Below are positions 27,537 to 36,726 of a stretch of 64,000 nucleotides of DNA, piece after piece. The position numbers and the translations under genes are program-made. The notes under the pieces were generated by a model. The model was not told the DNA's origin. It worked only from the letters and a program-made list of their open reading frames with translations, and did no database searches. This DNA comes from Gallintestinimicrobium propionicum (lineage in GTDB: Bacteria; Bacillota; Clostridia; Lachnospirales; Lachnospiraceae), in the NCBI RefSeq assembly GCF_025567525.1, contig NZ_JAOQJY010000019.1:1-64000 (forward strand), in the 5' to 3' direction. Every line of letters starts with the position of its first letter. Position 1 is the first letter of the stretch.

Positions 27537-28955
27537 ATGTTAGCAGATGAAATCAAAGCGGGGGAATCATCCAATATAGAATTTAAGGTAGAGGTACCTA
27601 AAAAGAGCGAAAAGTATATAAAAAGTGTTGTAGCTTTTGCTAATACAGCAGGTGGAAAGATTATTATTGGTGTTGATGATAAAAGTCATGAGATTGTGGG
27701 TGTTGATCCTAATGAGGTGTTTAAAATAATTGATGGAATAACAAATACAATTTCAGATATGTGTTACCCGCAAATTTTTCCTAATATTGGAGTTGATACG
27801 ATTGAGGGGAAATGTGTTATTGTGGTAGAAATTTATCCGGGTGCAAATAGACCTTATTACATCAAAACACTTGGAAAAGAGTCAGGGACATTTATCAGAG
27901 TATCAGGAACATCAAGACCGGCAGATGACACAATAATTAAGGATTTGGATTTTCAGGGAACAAATCGTTCTTTTGACGAAATGGTCTGTGTTGAACAAAA
28001 GTATGATGCAGAACAGGCAGAAAAATTATGTGCTGCTATCAAAAAGTATATGGTAGATGCGGCAAAGACGAAAGCAGAAAAAGAAAAGGTTCGTGATGTA
28101 ACAGTTCAAAATTTGATTAACTGGGGAGTAATCAAGAATTTGGAGGGAACGCTGGTTCCTACAAATGCTTTTGTAATGCTTACAAATAACCCGTTCCCAT
28201 TTGTTAAAATACAGTGTGCATTATTCAAAGGTGTTGAAAGAGTTGTTTTTATTGATAAAAGAGATTTTGAAGGACCGCTTTATGAACAAATTGAAGAAGC
28301 TTACAAATTCGTTTTGAAACATATTAATCTGGGAGCAGAAATAAATGGATTGGTCAGAACGGATTCGTATGAATTGCCTACAGAAGCAATTAGGGAAGCA
28401 ATCGTAAATGCTACGACACATCGAAATTTTTTGGACAGGGCATGTGTGCAGGTCGCAGTTTATGATGACAGAGTTGAAATTACTTCGCCAGGAATGTTGT
28501 GTGGAGGTTTGACGATAGAACAGATAAAAGAAGGCGGCTCTAAAATTCGCAATCGCTGTATTGCTGAAGTATTTAGCAGAATGAGAATTATTGAAAGCTG
28601 GGGAACTGGTGTAAAGAGAATGTTTAGTTCCTGTCGGGAATATGGAATCAAGGAACCGGAATTAAAAGAAATTGGAGATAGTTTTAGAGTGAACTTATAC
28701 AGACCGTCGTATAGTGAAGTTCACCAAAGTTCACCAAAAAGTTCACCAAAAAGTTCACCAATGAAATTGAATGCAACACAACAGAAAATCGTAAATATGA
28801 TTGCAGATAATTCAAAGATAACACAAACTGTGATGGCAGAACGATTAGGAATTACAGCAAGAGCAGTTAAGAAAAATATAAAAGAACTGGCAGAAATGAA
28901 TGTGTTAGAGAGGGTTGGAACAGCACGAAGTGGCTATTGGAATTTAAAAATGTAA
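27537..28955 (+). CDS. Schlafen/AlbA_2 ATP-binding winged-helix regulator
   Basis: 472 aa from ATG 27537, four bases after GGAGGA; a longer frame from 27423 overlaps dtcC but has no site. Residues about 1-130 are an AlbA_2 (Schlafen-type) domain: ESSNIEFK, VVAFANTAGGKIIIGV and GTFIRVSGTSRPA. Middle: HATPase_c_4-like region with LPTEAIREAIVNATTHRNF, VEITSPG and SWGTGVKRM. After a Ser-Pro-Lys repeat linker (28718-28761) comes a winged helix (KITQTVMAERLGITARAVKKNI). Usually a transcription regulator; it starts 110 bases after dtcC and may share the operon. Confidence 0.8.
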   Translation: MLADEIKAGESSNIEFKVEVPKKSEKYIKSVVAFANTAGGKIIIGVDDKSHEIVGVDPNEVFKIIDGITNTISDMCYPQIFPNIGVDTIEGKCVIVVEIYPGANRPYYIKTLGKESGTFIRVSGTSRPADDTIIKDLDFQGTNRSFDEMVCVEQKYDAEQAEKLCAAIKKYMVDAAKTKAEKEKVRDVTVQNLINWGVIKNLEGTLVPTNAFVMLTNNPFPFVKIQCALFKGVERVVFIDKRDFEGPLYEQIEEAYKFVLKHINLGAEINGLVRTDSYELPTEAIREAIVNATTHRNFLDRACVQVAVYDDRVEITSPGMLCGGLTIEQIKEGGSKIRNRCIAEVFSRMRIIESWGTGVKRMFSSCREYGIKEPELKEIGDSFRVNLYRPSYSEVHQSSPKSSPKSSPMKLNATQQKIVNMIADNSKITQTVMAERLGITARAVKKNIKELAEMNVLERVGTARSGYWNLKM

Positions 28956-28996
28956 GGAAAAATCTCATGAAGTATGAGAACAATAGGTAGATCTTT

Positions 28997-29284
28997 GTGT
29001 GTTTTGGCAAAGTAGAACCAGGATACGTTAGCATCCTTTGCATCCATTTCCCCTCGTCCACGCATGTTGAGACGGCTGTATTACTTTCCAAGGGCGAGGG
29101 CGACTCGAGCATGATTGCCATTGACACCATCGCCGTGGAGAACGAGGTTGCAGACAATATGTATCAGCGGTCAGAGCTGGACTATCTGATTTACAATGAT
29201 CCGATTGGATATGCAGACTTGATATTGAACGGTGATCCCAAAATTTATCTAAAAACTGTAACTGAATGTAAACCCTTAGATTAA
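28997..29284 (+). pseudogene. Fragment with RlmD-type C-terminal motif
   Basis: The frame contains FPSSTHVETAVLLSK, the end motif of RlmD/RumA-type 23S rRNA methyltransferases, and the module often carried by Clostridia element genes. The catalytic domain is absent and the following 55 residues do not fit the family. GC content jumps up here compared with the upstream AlbA gene. A matching 3' part of the same tail module lies at 36727-37080, so the interval between may have been inserted into one gene. Confidence 0.5.
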
Positions 29285-29290
29285 AACGCA

Positions 29291-29326
29291 GCCCTCTGCC
29301 TTTTCATTGGCAGAGGGCCGTTTTTT
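29291..29326. terminator. Bidirectional terminator
   Basis: GCCCTCTGCC (29291-29300) pairs perfectly with 29309-29318, followed by six T on the plus side and preceded by A-rich sequence, so it can also end the minus-strand ABC operon that stops at 29336. Confidence 0.85.
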
Positions 29327-29335
29327 GCTTAACAG

Positions 29336-31990
29336 TTATTGAGCATCCCTTAATTGCTCTACAACACTGCATTTTGCTGCGTTGTCATACATCATGCAGG
29401 GGATCAGCCACCCCAGCAGAAGAAATACCGGAATTGTCAGCAGGACAGGCAGAATGGTGAATCGATACTCAAAGAACCAGAACATAATGCCCAGCATTTT
29501 TCCCGCAAGAGGTCCCACCGCCAGCGACAGAATAAAAGCCACCGCCACGGAGGACATTGCGTAAAACAATCCCTCGTAGATCAGCATGGTTTTGAGCTGC
29601 CGGTTCGTCATTCCTACAGCCTGAAGCACAGCAAATTCACGGCGGCGGGAAAGAATACCGGTCATCATGGCGTTGAAGAAATTTAAGAGTCCCACCAGCC
29701 CAATGATAGCACAGAGGATACCACCTATCAGAAGGAACATCTGCCGGTACTGAGCAAATTCAGAGCGAGCCGTGGCCTTGCTTTCATACATCAAGGGCGA
29801 AAACTCACCGGCAGTGAGCTTCGATAGATATTGCTCTGCTTCGGCCTCGTCAACTTCGTCCGCTGTGTCGAACAGGTAGAGCATCGGAATGGCTGCACCA
29901 CCGCTGTCCCTCTGTGCGGTGTCCACAGACAAAACTACGTCATATCCAATACCACCATAACGATAACTCATGGAATTCGGAAGTTCTACCAAGGCGCAGA
30001 CCGTGTACTCTACATCTCTGGCTCCATACAATTTTGCCTGAAGGTACTCCTCCGGTGTATCTTCGGTGCGGAGTTCTCCGGTGAGGCTGTCGATATATTT
30101 CACATCATCCGCATAGGTAGCGGTGATTGTGTCTCCCACCTTGGGGTAGTATTCAGGATTGGGCAGATTGCCGTAGTCATCTAAGGAAACCGCAATGGCA
30201 ATGGCGTTATTGTCCGGCTCCAGCATAGGAGAAATATCTCCGTCGAGCACTTGCAGCTTGTCAAACAGACTGTTATCCAGAGCCTCGATTCTGGTATCTC
30301 CCATCACCATATTGCCCCGGTGCTCCAGACGGCTCATATGGCTGTCCAACTGCTCGGCGCTTTCGTACCTTGCATAGTCCTGCCGCAGAGCATCCTCCGT
30401 CATCCACAGGTAGGCGATTTTTCGCACAGCATATCCCGTGCCGGAAAGACTGGCCTTTGTGTTTGCTGCGATCTCCTCGATCTGTTCTGGCGTGATGAAT
30501 TCATCTGCCGGGTTGTAACGGAAATAGTCGGGCGTGCTGACGATAAAATCGGCGCAGGTCATGGTGGATACATACTTCTCCATGCTGAAGCCGCCCACAA
30601 AGGCACACAGCGCATTGAACAGTGTCACCGACAGTGCCAGAGACACCACCACCAGTACCGTCTTTTTCTTGTTTCGTCCCAGATTGGCAAAGGCCATCTG
30701 ATGGAGCTTCGCTCCCCGGGTACTGCGCCGTTTTTTCTTCGTCTGCATCGCATCCGTATATTTGGTAGCCTCCACCGGAGAAACCTTGGCTGCCATTTTT
30801 CCGGGCTTGGAGCAGGACAAGAGCACTGTCAGCAGAGCAAACAGCACGGAGCCAACAAAGATCACAGGCGAGGTGCTGATGGTAGTGATGCCCACCCCCA
30901 ACTGGGTGGAGCGCAAGACAACAGGTACCAGAACAGCGCCGATGCCGTAGCCCAGCAGCAGCCCTGCCGGAATGCCGATCAGACAAAGCAGAAGTGCCTG
31001 CTGGCGAATGATACGTTTGAGCTGCCGGGGCGTTGTGCCAATGGTTTTCAGAAGTCCGTAAAACCGGATATCCCCTACAACAGAGATCTGGAAAATGTTA
31101 TAGATGATAAGATACCCAGTGAAAATCACCAGCAGCAAAAAAGCTGCTATGGCGATCACAAGTTCCGGATCAAGCTTCGACTCCAGCTGGGATGAGGTAT
31201 ATCCCCAGTTGACGCCGATCCGGACGCTGTTGGGATCGGTATAGCTGTCCCATGTGTAACCAAGATCGGTATCCACCTGCTCCATCTGCCCTTGAATGTT
31301 TGTGCCGGAGGCCAGCATGACATTCAAATCGGTGCGGAAAGGCTGTAAACCTGTTTTCACTGCCTGCGCTTCGATGTCATCTGCGTAATCACGGCTGATG
31401 TTGATGTAATGAACAGGCATTAGTTCATCATAGTCCCAATAGCCCACCAGCGTAAAGGTATCTGTTACAGTAAAGGCGGTTTGATCCTTGTCCGTAATGG
31501 AATAGGAAACCGTGACCTCGGCGCCCAGCTCCGGCGTTACGCCAAGCAGCTGCAACGCTGCCGTATCCATGGCTACCTCTTTGCCGCTTTCGGGCATCCG
31601 TCCGGTAGTAGGGGTTGCATAGCTCCATTTAGTGCAGTTGGCATCCATGTAGCTGATCTCTGCCGGTATTTTGGCAAAGACCCCCTCCGCAGTGATACCG
31701 ATTACCTTCCGTGCCCCCGTAGCCTTCACCTTTGGGTGGGCAGCGATACGTTCCGCCTGCTCGGGGGAAACATCTTTAAAGGTACCGTGTGCATAGCCGC
31801 CTACCTGCCGAAACTGGTAGGTTTCATAACTGGCGTTCAGTGACAAGACAATGGTGAACATGGACGTAAATAGCAGCGTTGTCAGCGCAATGGCAAAAAT
31901 AGCGATCAGATTGCGGCGACGGTTCGCATAAAGAGATTTTAAGCTGAGCTTTCGAATACATTTTCTGTTTTTGACATTCATCGTAGCCAC
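29336..31990 (-). CDS. FtsX-like ABC transporter permease
   Basis: 884 aa. N-terminal membrane segment about residues 25-48, a large extracytoplasmic domain, then membrane segments around 278-400 (VIAIAAFLLLVIFTGYLIIYNIF), a second unit starting with VLVVVSLALSVTLFNALCAF, a second extracytoplasmic domain and three final segments. The repeated FtsX core (FYGLLKTIGTTPRQLKRII and FAVLQAVGMTNRQLKTMLI) is diagnostic. With the ATPase next door it forms an exporter or peptide-sensing transporter of the MacB/Bce-Vex type, a class linked to antimicrobial peptide export or resistance. GC-richer than the related permease at 39814. Confidence 0.88.
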   Translation of the reverse strand: MATMNVKNRKCIRKLSLKSLYANRRRNLIAIFAIALTTLLFTSMFTIVLSLNASYETYQFRQVGGYAHGTFKDVSPEQAERIAAHPKVKATGARKVIGITAEGVFAKIPAEISYMDANCTKWSYATPTTGRMPESGKEVAMDTAALQLLGVTPELGAEVTVSYSITDKDQTAFTVTDTFTLVGYWDYDELMPVHYINISRDYADDIEAQAVKTGLQPFRTDLNVMLASGTNIQGQMEQVDTDLGYTWDSYTDPNSVRIGVNWGYTSSQLESKLDPELVIAIAAFLLLVIFTGYLIIYNIFQISVVGDIRFYGLLKTIGTTPRQLKRIIRQQALLLCLIGIPAGLLLGYGIGAVLVPVVLRSTQLGVGITTISTSPVIFVGSVLFALLTVLLSCSKPGKMAAKVSPVEATKYTDAMQTKKKRRSTRGAKLHQMAFANLGRNKKKTVLVVVSLALSVTLFNALCAFVGGFSMEKYVSTMTCADFIVSTPDYFRYNPADEFITPEQIEEIAANTKASLSGTGYAVRKIAYLWMTEDALRQDYARYESAEQLDSHMSRLEHRGNMVMGDTRIEALDNSLFDKLQVLDGDISPMLEPDNNAIAIAVSLDDYGNLPNPEYYPKVGDTITATYADDVKYIDSLTGELRTEDTPEEYLQAKLYGARDVEYTVCALVELPNSMSYRYGGIGYDVVLSVDTAQRDSGGAAIPMLYLFDTADEVDEAEAEQYLSKLTAGEFSPLMYESKATARSEFAQYRQMFLLIGGILCAIIGLVGLLNFFNAMMTGILSRRREFAVLQAVGMTNRQLKTMLIYEGLFYAMSSVAVAFILSLAVGPLAGKMLGIMFWFFEYRFTILPVLLTIPVFLLLGWLIPCMMYDNAAKCSVVEQLRDAQ

Positions 31991-31996
31991 CTCCCG

Positions 31997-32668
31997 TTAG
32001 TTTTGGGAGACGATCCGACCATCTTCGATACGGATAATGCGGTCTGCCATCTGCGCAATTTCTTCGTTGTGAGTGATCATTACGATTGTCTGGGCGAACT
32101 TTTGACTGGTGACTTTCAAAAGGCTCAATACATCCTGGCTGGTTTTGGAATCCAGATTGCCGGTGGGTTCATCTGCCAGAATGATAGCGGGTGCTGCCGC
32201 CAGCGCACGGGCAATGGCTACCCGCTGCTGTTGACCGCCTGAGAGCTGATTGGGCAGCGCATCCAGACGATCATCCAGCCCAAGTGTCTGTACAATCTGC
32301 TGTACGAAATCCTTATTGACCTTGCCACCGTCCAGCTCAATGGGTAGAACAATATTTTCATACACATTCAGCACCGGAACAAGATTATATGCTTGGAACA
32401 CAAAGCCGATTTTCCTGCGGCGGAAGATGGTCAGCGCTTCCTCCTTCAGGGAGAAAATATCCTGTCCGTCCACCATGACCGTGCCGCTTGTAGGGCGATC
32501 CAGCCCGCCCAGCATGTGCAGCAGCGTGGATTTGCCGGAGCCGGATGTGCCGACAATTGCAACAAATTCGCCCTTCTTTACACTTAAATCAACTCCATCC
32601 AACGCATGAACTGCGTTATTGCCGGAGCCATAAATCTTTTTCAGGTTTTTTGCCTGTAAAACTTCCAT
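31997..32668 (-). CDS. ABC transporter ATP-binding protein (MacB/LolD type)
   Basis: 223 aa from the ATG at 32668, which has GGAGGTACT upstream; the longer frame to 32755 is less likely. Walker A GTSGSGKST, Q-loop FVFQAYNLVP, signature LSGGQQQRVAIARAL, Walker B IILADEPTGNLDS and H-loop MITHNEE are all present. Seven bases separate it from the permease start. Energises the FtsX-like permease. Confidence 0.95.
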   Translation of the reverse strand: MEVLQAKNLKKIYGSGNNAVHALDGVDLSVKKGEFVAIVGTSGSGKSTLLHMLGGLDRPTSGTVMVDGQDIFSLKEEALTIFRRRKIGFVFQAYNLVPVLNVYENIVLPIELDGGKVNKDFVQQIVQTLGLDDRLDALPNQLSGGQQQRVAIARALAAAPAIILADEPTGNLDSKTSQDVLSLLKVTSQKFAQTIVMITHNEEIAQMADRIIRIEDGRIVSQN

Positions 32669-32803
32669 AAATGAGTACCTCCATGAAAAAATCTGTATGT
32701 ATGAAAGAAAATGATCCTTTGATACATACAGATTATCGCATAGGAATCTTTCCACATTCTTTCCGGCGAAAAATGAAATCTAACAGTTTTGATAGAATTG
32801 TTG

Positions 32804-33703
32804 TTATTTCGGCAGAAATATGGAAAACGTACTTCCTTTTCCCGGAACGGAAGCAACCTTGATATAACCGCCCTCGCCGGATATGATCTGTCGGGCAAGG
32901 TATAAGCCGATGCCGACTCCTTCTTGTTTCTGCACACTATTTGAGCGGTAAAAGCGAGCAAATATCTTCGCTTGCTCAGTTTCCGGTATGCCTAAACCGG
33001 TATCCGATATATCGATCCTTGCAAACATTTCATAGCTTACGGCAGAAATAGTAATGGTGCCATGCTCTGTATATTTGATGGCGTTGTCTACGATATTAGC
33101 CAGCGCTTCCGCTGTCCATTTGAAGTCGAATACAGCAAAAGCATCTGTATCCTGCATTTGCAAAGACAATCCTTTTTCAGAAGCCTTGGCGGCATATTGT
33201 TCTACTACGCTTTCAAGCAGCGGCTGCAGCGCTGCTTGCTGAGGGGAGAGTGAAATGATCCCGTTTTCCAGTCTGGAAAGCTTTACGAGAGAATCGATCA
33301 GAAATCGCAGCTTTTCCGATTGTTTGTACAGCGCCTCCACATTTGCCTTCGCCGATGCAGGCAGAGTTTCCTCCATCAAAAGCTCGCTGTATAACAGCAG
33401 ATTTGCAATCGGCGTTTTCGTCTGGTGGGAAATGTCCGCAATCAAGGTTTTGATTTTGTCTTTTTCCTGCGCTACATTTCGAGAAGATGCTTCTGCGGCA
33501 GAAAGATAGTGTGCAAACTTCGTTTCCAAAGCAGACTGCCGGCTTTCATCAAAATTGGTTTCAGAAAAGGAGCCGGTCATGGCAGCGTCCAGCATTCTTT
33601 CGATTTCTTCCATCGTTTTTCTGGTCTTTCTCCGCTCCCATAATACAATAGCTGCCGCCGCCAGAAAACACAGCAGCAGGATCACAATGCCTGTTTTATT
33701 CAT
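32804..33703 (-). CDS. Sensor histidine kinase of the minus-strand ABC module
   Basis: 299 aa. One N-terminal membrane segment (GIVILLLCFLAAAAIVLW), no sizeable extracellular sensor, then the H-box DISHQTKTPIANLLLYSE (phospho-acceptor His), N-box NIVDNAIKYTE, G1 DTGLGIP, F-box IFARFYR and G2 GVGIGLYLARQI. Intramembrane-sensing kinases of this build often rely on the partner FtsX-type permease to detect peptide antibiotics. Overlaps the response regulator gene by 8 bases. Confidence 0.92.
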   Translation of the reverse strand: MNKTGIVILLLCFLAAAAIVLWERRKTRKTMEEIERMLDAAMTGSFSETNFDESRQSALETKFAHYLSAAEASSRNVAQEKDKIKTLIADISHQTKTPIANLLLYSELLMEETLPASAKANVEALYKQSEKLRFLIDSLVKLSRLENGIISLSPQQAALQPLLESVVEQYAAKASEKGLSLQMQDTDAFAVFDFKWTAEALANIVDNAIKYTEHGTITISAVSYEMFARIDISDTGLGIPETEQAKIFARFYRSNSVQKQEGVGIGLYLARQIISGEGGYIKVASVPGKGSTFSIFLPK

Positions 33704-34373
33704 CTTTTGTCACCCAGCTATAACCGATTCCATAGACGGTTTTAATGTATTTCTGTGCGCCAAGCTTATCCCTCAGACGCTTGATCGTAACAGACAAAGC
33801 ATTTTCATCCACATATTCTGCGCCATCTGTCCAGATCCGGTCGACAAGGTCTCCACGGGTCATGGTTCGACCACGGTTTTCAACAAGCAGACGCAGTAAT
33901 TTTTGTTCTGTTTTACTCAATTCCACTTTTGAATCTTCCACATAAAAGGTCATATCCTCAAAGTCAAAGTGAAATAGATCAATATGGATCGGCGCATTTT
34001 TATGGCTTGACGCTTGCTTTCGCAGTTGGGTATTCACCCTTGCCCGCAAAACCGAAAGAGAAAAGGGCTTGGTGATGTAATCATCAGCACCTCTCTCCAG
34101 TCCGTCTACGATGTCCAGATCGGTGTCATTGGCAGTCAGCAGAATAACAGGAATCCCGGGCATGTTTTCCTTGACCTCCCGGAGCAGCTCAAGCCCACTG
34201 CCATCCGGCAGGTTGATATCCAACAGGATCAGGGACACACCGCCGCAAAGCAGCTGCTCCTTCGCCGTTTTTAGGTCTTGGCAGGAAATGATCTGCCGAG
34301 CATCTGCTTTCAGTGCTTTGCATAAGCCTTGATTCAAACCGATATCATCTTCAACAATCAGTAATTGCTCCAT
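33696..34373 (-). CDS. OmpR-family response regulator
   Basis: 225 aa from the ATG at 34373 (MEQLLIVEDD); a start eight codons earlier is possible. Receiver: Asp pair in VEDD, phospho-acceptor in LILLDINLPDGSG, Lys in DYITKPFS. C-terminal OmpR winged helix (LSKTEQKLLRLLVENRGRTM, VTIKRLRDKLG, IKTVYGIGYSW). First gene of the four-gene minus-strand module; should control the ABC genes. Confidence 0.94.
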   Translation of the reverse strand: MEQLLIVEDDIGLNQGLCKALKADARQIISCQDLKTAKEQLLCGGVSLILLDINLPDGSGLELLREVKENMPGIPVILLTANDTDLDIVDGLERGADDYITKPFSLSVLRARVNTQLRKQASSHKNAPIHIDLFHFDFEDMTFYVEDSKVELSKTEQKLLRLLVENRGRTMTRGDLVDRIWTDGAEYVDENALSVTIKRLRDKLGAQKYIKTVYGIGYSWVTKDE

Positions 34374-34474
34374 ATATCTCACTCCCTCGTTATTCAAAGG
34401 CCACTATCGTTTCCTTTGGCAGTTTCTCATTTTCACAGTTCAGAAGATAGGCTGCCTGGTCCTATGTCAAGATT

Positions 34475-35543
34475 TAGTACAAGTTAAAATGAGAAACTTT
34501 TCCCATTTTAACCCGCCAGAAGCTCAGCCTCAGTGTGTGTTCTTTTATACAATCGTTCGAATTCATTTGGTGACATATAGTTACAATGGCTATGAATTCG
34601 TTTCGTATTGTAGAAAGCTTCCAGATATTCGAAAATCAAGCGGTATGCCTGCTTGTAATCGTGAATTTTAAAGCGGTTGAGCCATTCACGTTTGATAATC
34701 GAATGGAAGGATTCAATGCAGGCATTATCCCACGGAAATGCTTTCTTTGAGTAACTACGCTGCATATTTTCTGTTACTTTTTTATATTCCGTCGCAACGT
34801 ACTGACTGCCACGATCAAAGTGAATGATCAATGGCTGGTCGATATTTCGGCGAGCTTTGGCTTTGTTTATCGTATCAATCACGCAGGATACTTCCAGTGT
34901 TTTTGAAAGTGTCCATGCTATGATTTTTTTGGAAAATAAATCCATAATACTGGTCAGATAGACAAATCCGTCTATTGTCCAGATGTAGGTGATATCCGAA
35001 CACCAGACGGCATTCGGGCGGTCAGGATTAAACTGCTCATCGAGGATATTTTGTAATTCAGTGCTGAAATCAGAATCTTTTGTGGTAATTGTCCATGGCT
35101 TGCTCCACTGGGCACGGATTCCCATTTGACGCATGTATGTACCAACAGTTCTTTCCGAAATGACTTCACCGGTTTTCCGCAATTCTACAGTGATTTTCGG
35201 AGCACCGTAGTTCTGCTTGGAATCATCATATATATCCTGTATTTTTACTTTTACAGATTCACGGCGTTTTTCTGTATCAGAAGGCACGCGGTGGAGCCAT
35301 GCACGATATCCTGAACGTGAGACACCTAAAAATTTCAACATTCCGGAGACGGAAAACCGGCGTCCAGCCTTTTGGGCAGCTTCCGTCTTCTCAGACACTT
35401 CGAGATAAATGTCTTGATAATACCGGATTGCATCAAGTTTAAATTGTTTGTCATGTTGCATTGCCATATGAGATCCTCCTTCAGCATGTCTCTATTGTAC
35501 CATGTTAATATGTATTTGGAATTTCTCATTTTGGCTTGTACTA
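34475..35543 (-). mobile_element. IS3-family insertion sequence
   Basis: About 1.07 kb bounded by imperfect inverted repeats beginning TAGTACAAG and continuing to AAAATGAGAAA (left from 34475, right ending 35543). One transposase gene fills it. No clear target duplication was found. It separates the minus-strand ABC/two-component module from the Fic gene. Confidence 0.85.
34508..35467 (-). CDS. IS3-family transposase (OrfB type, single frame)
   Basis: 319 aa. The first about 20 residues (DKQFKLDAIRYYQD) resemble the start of the usual OrfA helix-turn-helix, then the sequence passes directly to OrfB features: HTH_21-like helix (SRSGYRAWLHR, YGAPKITVELRK) and the DDE core with WCSDITYI, IHFDRGSQY and DNACIESFHS. 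OrfA and OrfB thus seem joined with an internal loss. IHFDRG instead of the common HSDRG keeps the catalytic Asp. Could be active. Confidence 0.9.
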   Translation of the reverse strand: MAMQHDKQFKLDAIRYYQDIYLEVSEKTEAAQKAGRRFSVSGMLKFLGVSRSGYRAWLHRVPSDTEKRRESVKVKIQDIYDDSKQNYGAPKITVELRKTGEVISERTVGTYMRQMGIRAQWSKPWTITTKDSDFSTELQNILDEQFNPDRPNAVWCSDITYIWTIDGFVYLTSIMDLFSKKIIAWTLSKTLEVSCVIDTINKAKARRNIDQPLIIHFDRGSQYVATEYKKVTENMQRSYSKKAFPWDNACIESFHSIIKREWLNRFKIHDYKQAYRLIFEYLEAFYNTKRIHSHCNYMSPNEFERLYKRTHTEAELLAG

Positions 35544-35666
35544 TTTATATTCTAGCATCAAATCAGATTACTAAAAGCACAAGATATTAAGAAGTAATGC
35601 GGTAAGGTTAAATTTTTTGTTATGTTTATTTGTATAGCAATCCTTTTGGTGCACTAAATTTAATAA

Positions 35667-35767
35667 TAGGGAACTTTTGCGACAAACAACATGTCGAAAA
35701 GTTCCCTAAACAATTCTTGATAATTAGGGAACCTTTTAATATAATATATAGCATAAAAGTTCCCTAA
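35667..35767. promoter_or_regulatory. Two palindromic operators before the Fic gene
   Basis: TAGGGAAC-TTTT occurs four times as two inverted repeats: 35667-35684 with 35692-35708, and 35724-35738 with 35754-35767. The second pair brackets the -10 element of the promoter. This is the layout of an operator for a repressor that blocks transcription of the gene at 35787. Confidence 0.65.
35717..35745 (+). promoter_or_regulatory. Vegetative promoter of the Fic gene
   Basis: TTGATA (35717-35722), a 17-base spacer and TATAAT (35740-35745), about 40 bases before the start codon and inside the palindromic operator. Confidence 0.75.
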
Positions 35768-35786
35768 AAAGAGAGAGGTGAAATGA

Positions 35787-36725
35787 ATGGGAGCAAATTA
35801 TTCAGAAATTCAAGAATTATTACAGCAAAAAGCGGATATACAGGCGAGGCTTAATCTGATGCCATATGATGGAAATCCGGAAATTAAGGAATCAAATGGT
35901 TCAAAATATTTGTATATGCGTAAGCGAGCAGCAGGTAAATTGACCTCTACTTATGTAGACGTATATTCAGATGAACTATATCAGTTACTTTTGCGTAATG
36001 CCAAGGAACGCAAAGATTTAAATAAAGCCATTCGTAAAATCAATAAAGATTTAGCGGCATTTGGTTACGAAGATAAAGAACTTTCAGCGAGAGTATTACA
36101 AAATTTGGATTTTGCCAGAGCAAATTTGAAAGCGAACATTTATGATCAGGCAGTGTTAGAAGGTGTCGCAACGACATTTCCGCAAACGGAGGATATTATC
36201 GAGAATGGACAAGTCCATGGGGTATCGGCTACGGATGTGCAGAAGATTCTTAATTTGAAACACGCCTGGGAATTTATCTTAGATAGAGATGTGATTCAGA
36301 GTGAAAGTAATTATCATATGCTTTGTCATATTGCAAAGTTGGTTAATGAAGGTTTCTTTTATGATGGAGGTCGTATTCGTGGTATTCCTGTGCAGATAGG
36401 CGGAACAAACTATGTACCACCATTACCTATTGAAACAGTGGTTATCGAGCGAATAGATGAAATTAGAAGTCAGGATAAAGAGCCAATAGAGATAGCGATT
36501 GAGTTATGTATGTACTGTATGAAAACGCAGGTGTTCAAAGATGGAAATAAGCGAGCATCGGTTATTTTTGCCAATCATTATCTGATTGCACAAGGTATGG
36601 GATTTTTAGTTATACCGGAAAAGGATGTACCGGAATTTAAGAAGTTATTGGTGCAATATTATGAAGGTGAGCCACTAGAGGTCATTGGCGCATTCTTAAA
36701 AGAGCGTTGTTGGAAGAAGTTTTAG
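35787..36725 (+). CDS. Fic-family protein with altered catalytic motif
   Basis: 312 aa; GAGAGAGGTG stands before ATG 35787. Residues 1-110 are helical with the segment GSKYLYMRKRAAGKLTS; the Fic domain spans about 150-290. The usual HPFxxGNxR motif reads QVFKDGNKRAS (about residue 250): Gly-Asn-Arg are kept, but the catalytic His is Gln, so classical AMP transfer is doubtful. The HIAKLVNEG and GTNYVPPLP (flap) regions are present. Many mobile-element Fic proteins share this form. Regulated by the double operator upstream. Confidence 0.85.
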   Translation: MGANYSEIQELLQQKADIQARLNLMPYDGNPEIKESNGSKYLYMRKRAAGKLTSTYVDVYSDELYQLLLRNAKERKDLNKAIRKINKDLAAFGYEDKELSARVLQNLDFARANLKANIYDQAVLEGVATTFPQTEDIIENGQVHGVSATDVQKILNLKHAWEFILDRDVIQSESNYHMLCHIAKLVNEGFFYDGGRIRGIPVQIGGTNYVPPLPIETVVIERIDEIRSQDKEPIEIAIELCMYCMKTQVFKDGNKRASVIFANHYLIAQGMGFLVIPEKDVPEFKKLLVQYYEGEPLEVIGAFLKERCWKKF

Positions 36726-36726
36726 A

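Noticed and set aside
28718..28761. Short direct repeats resembling a CRISPR or tandem array
   Set aside because: They are in frame inside the AlbA gene and encode a Ser-Pro-Lys linker; there are no spacers.
30251..31195. 314-codon plus-strand frame opposite the FtsX permease
   Set aside because: It is antisense to a clear membrane protein gene, lacks a ribosome site and shows no family motif; a GC-driven shadow.
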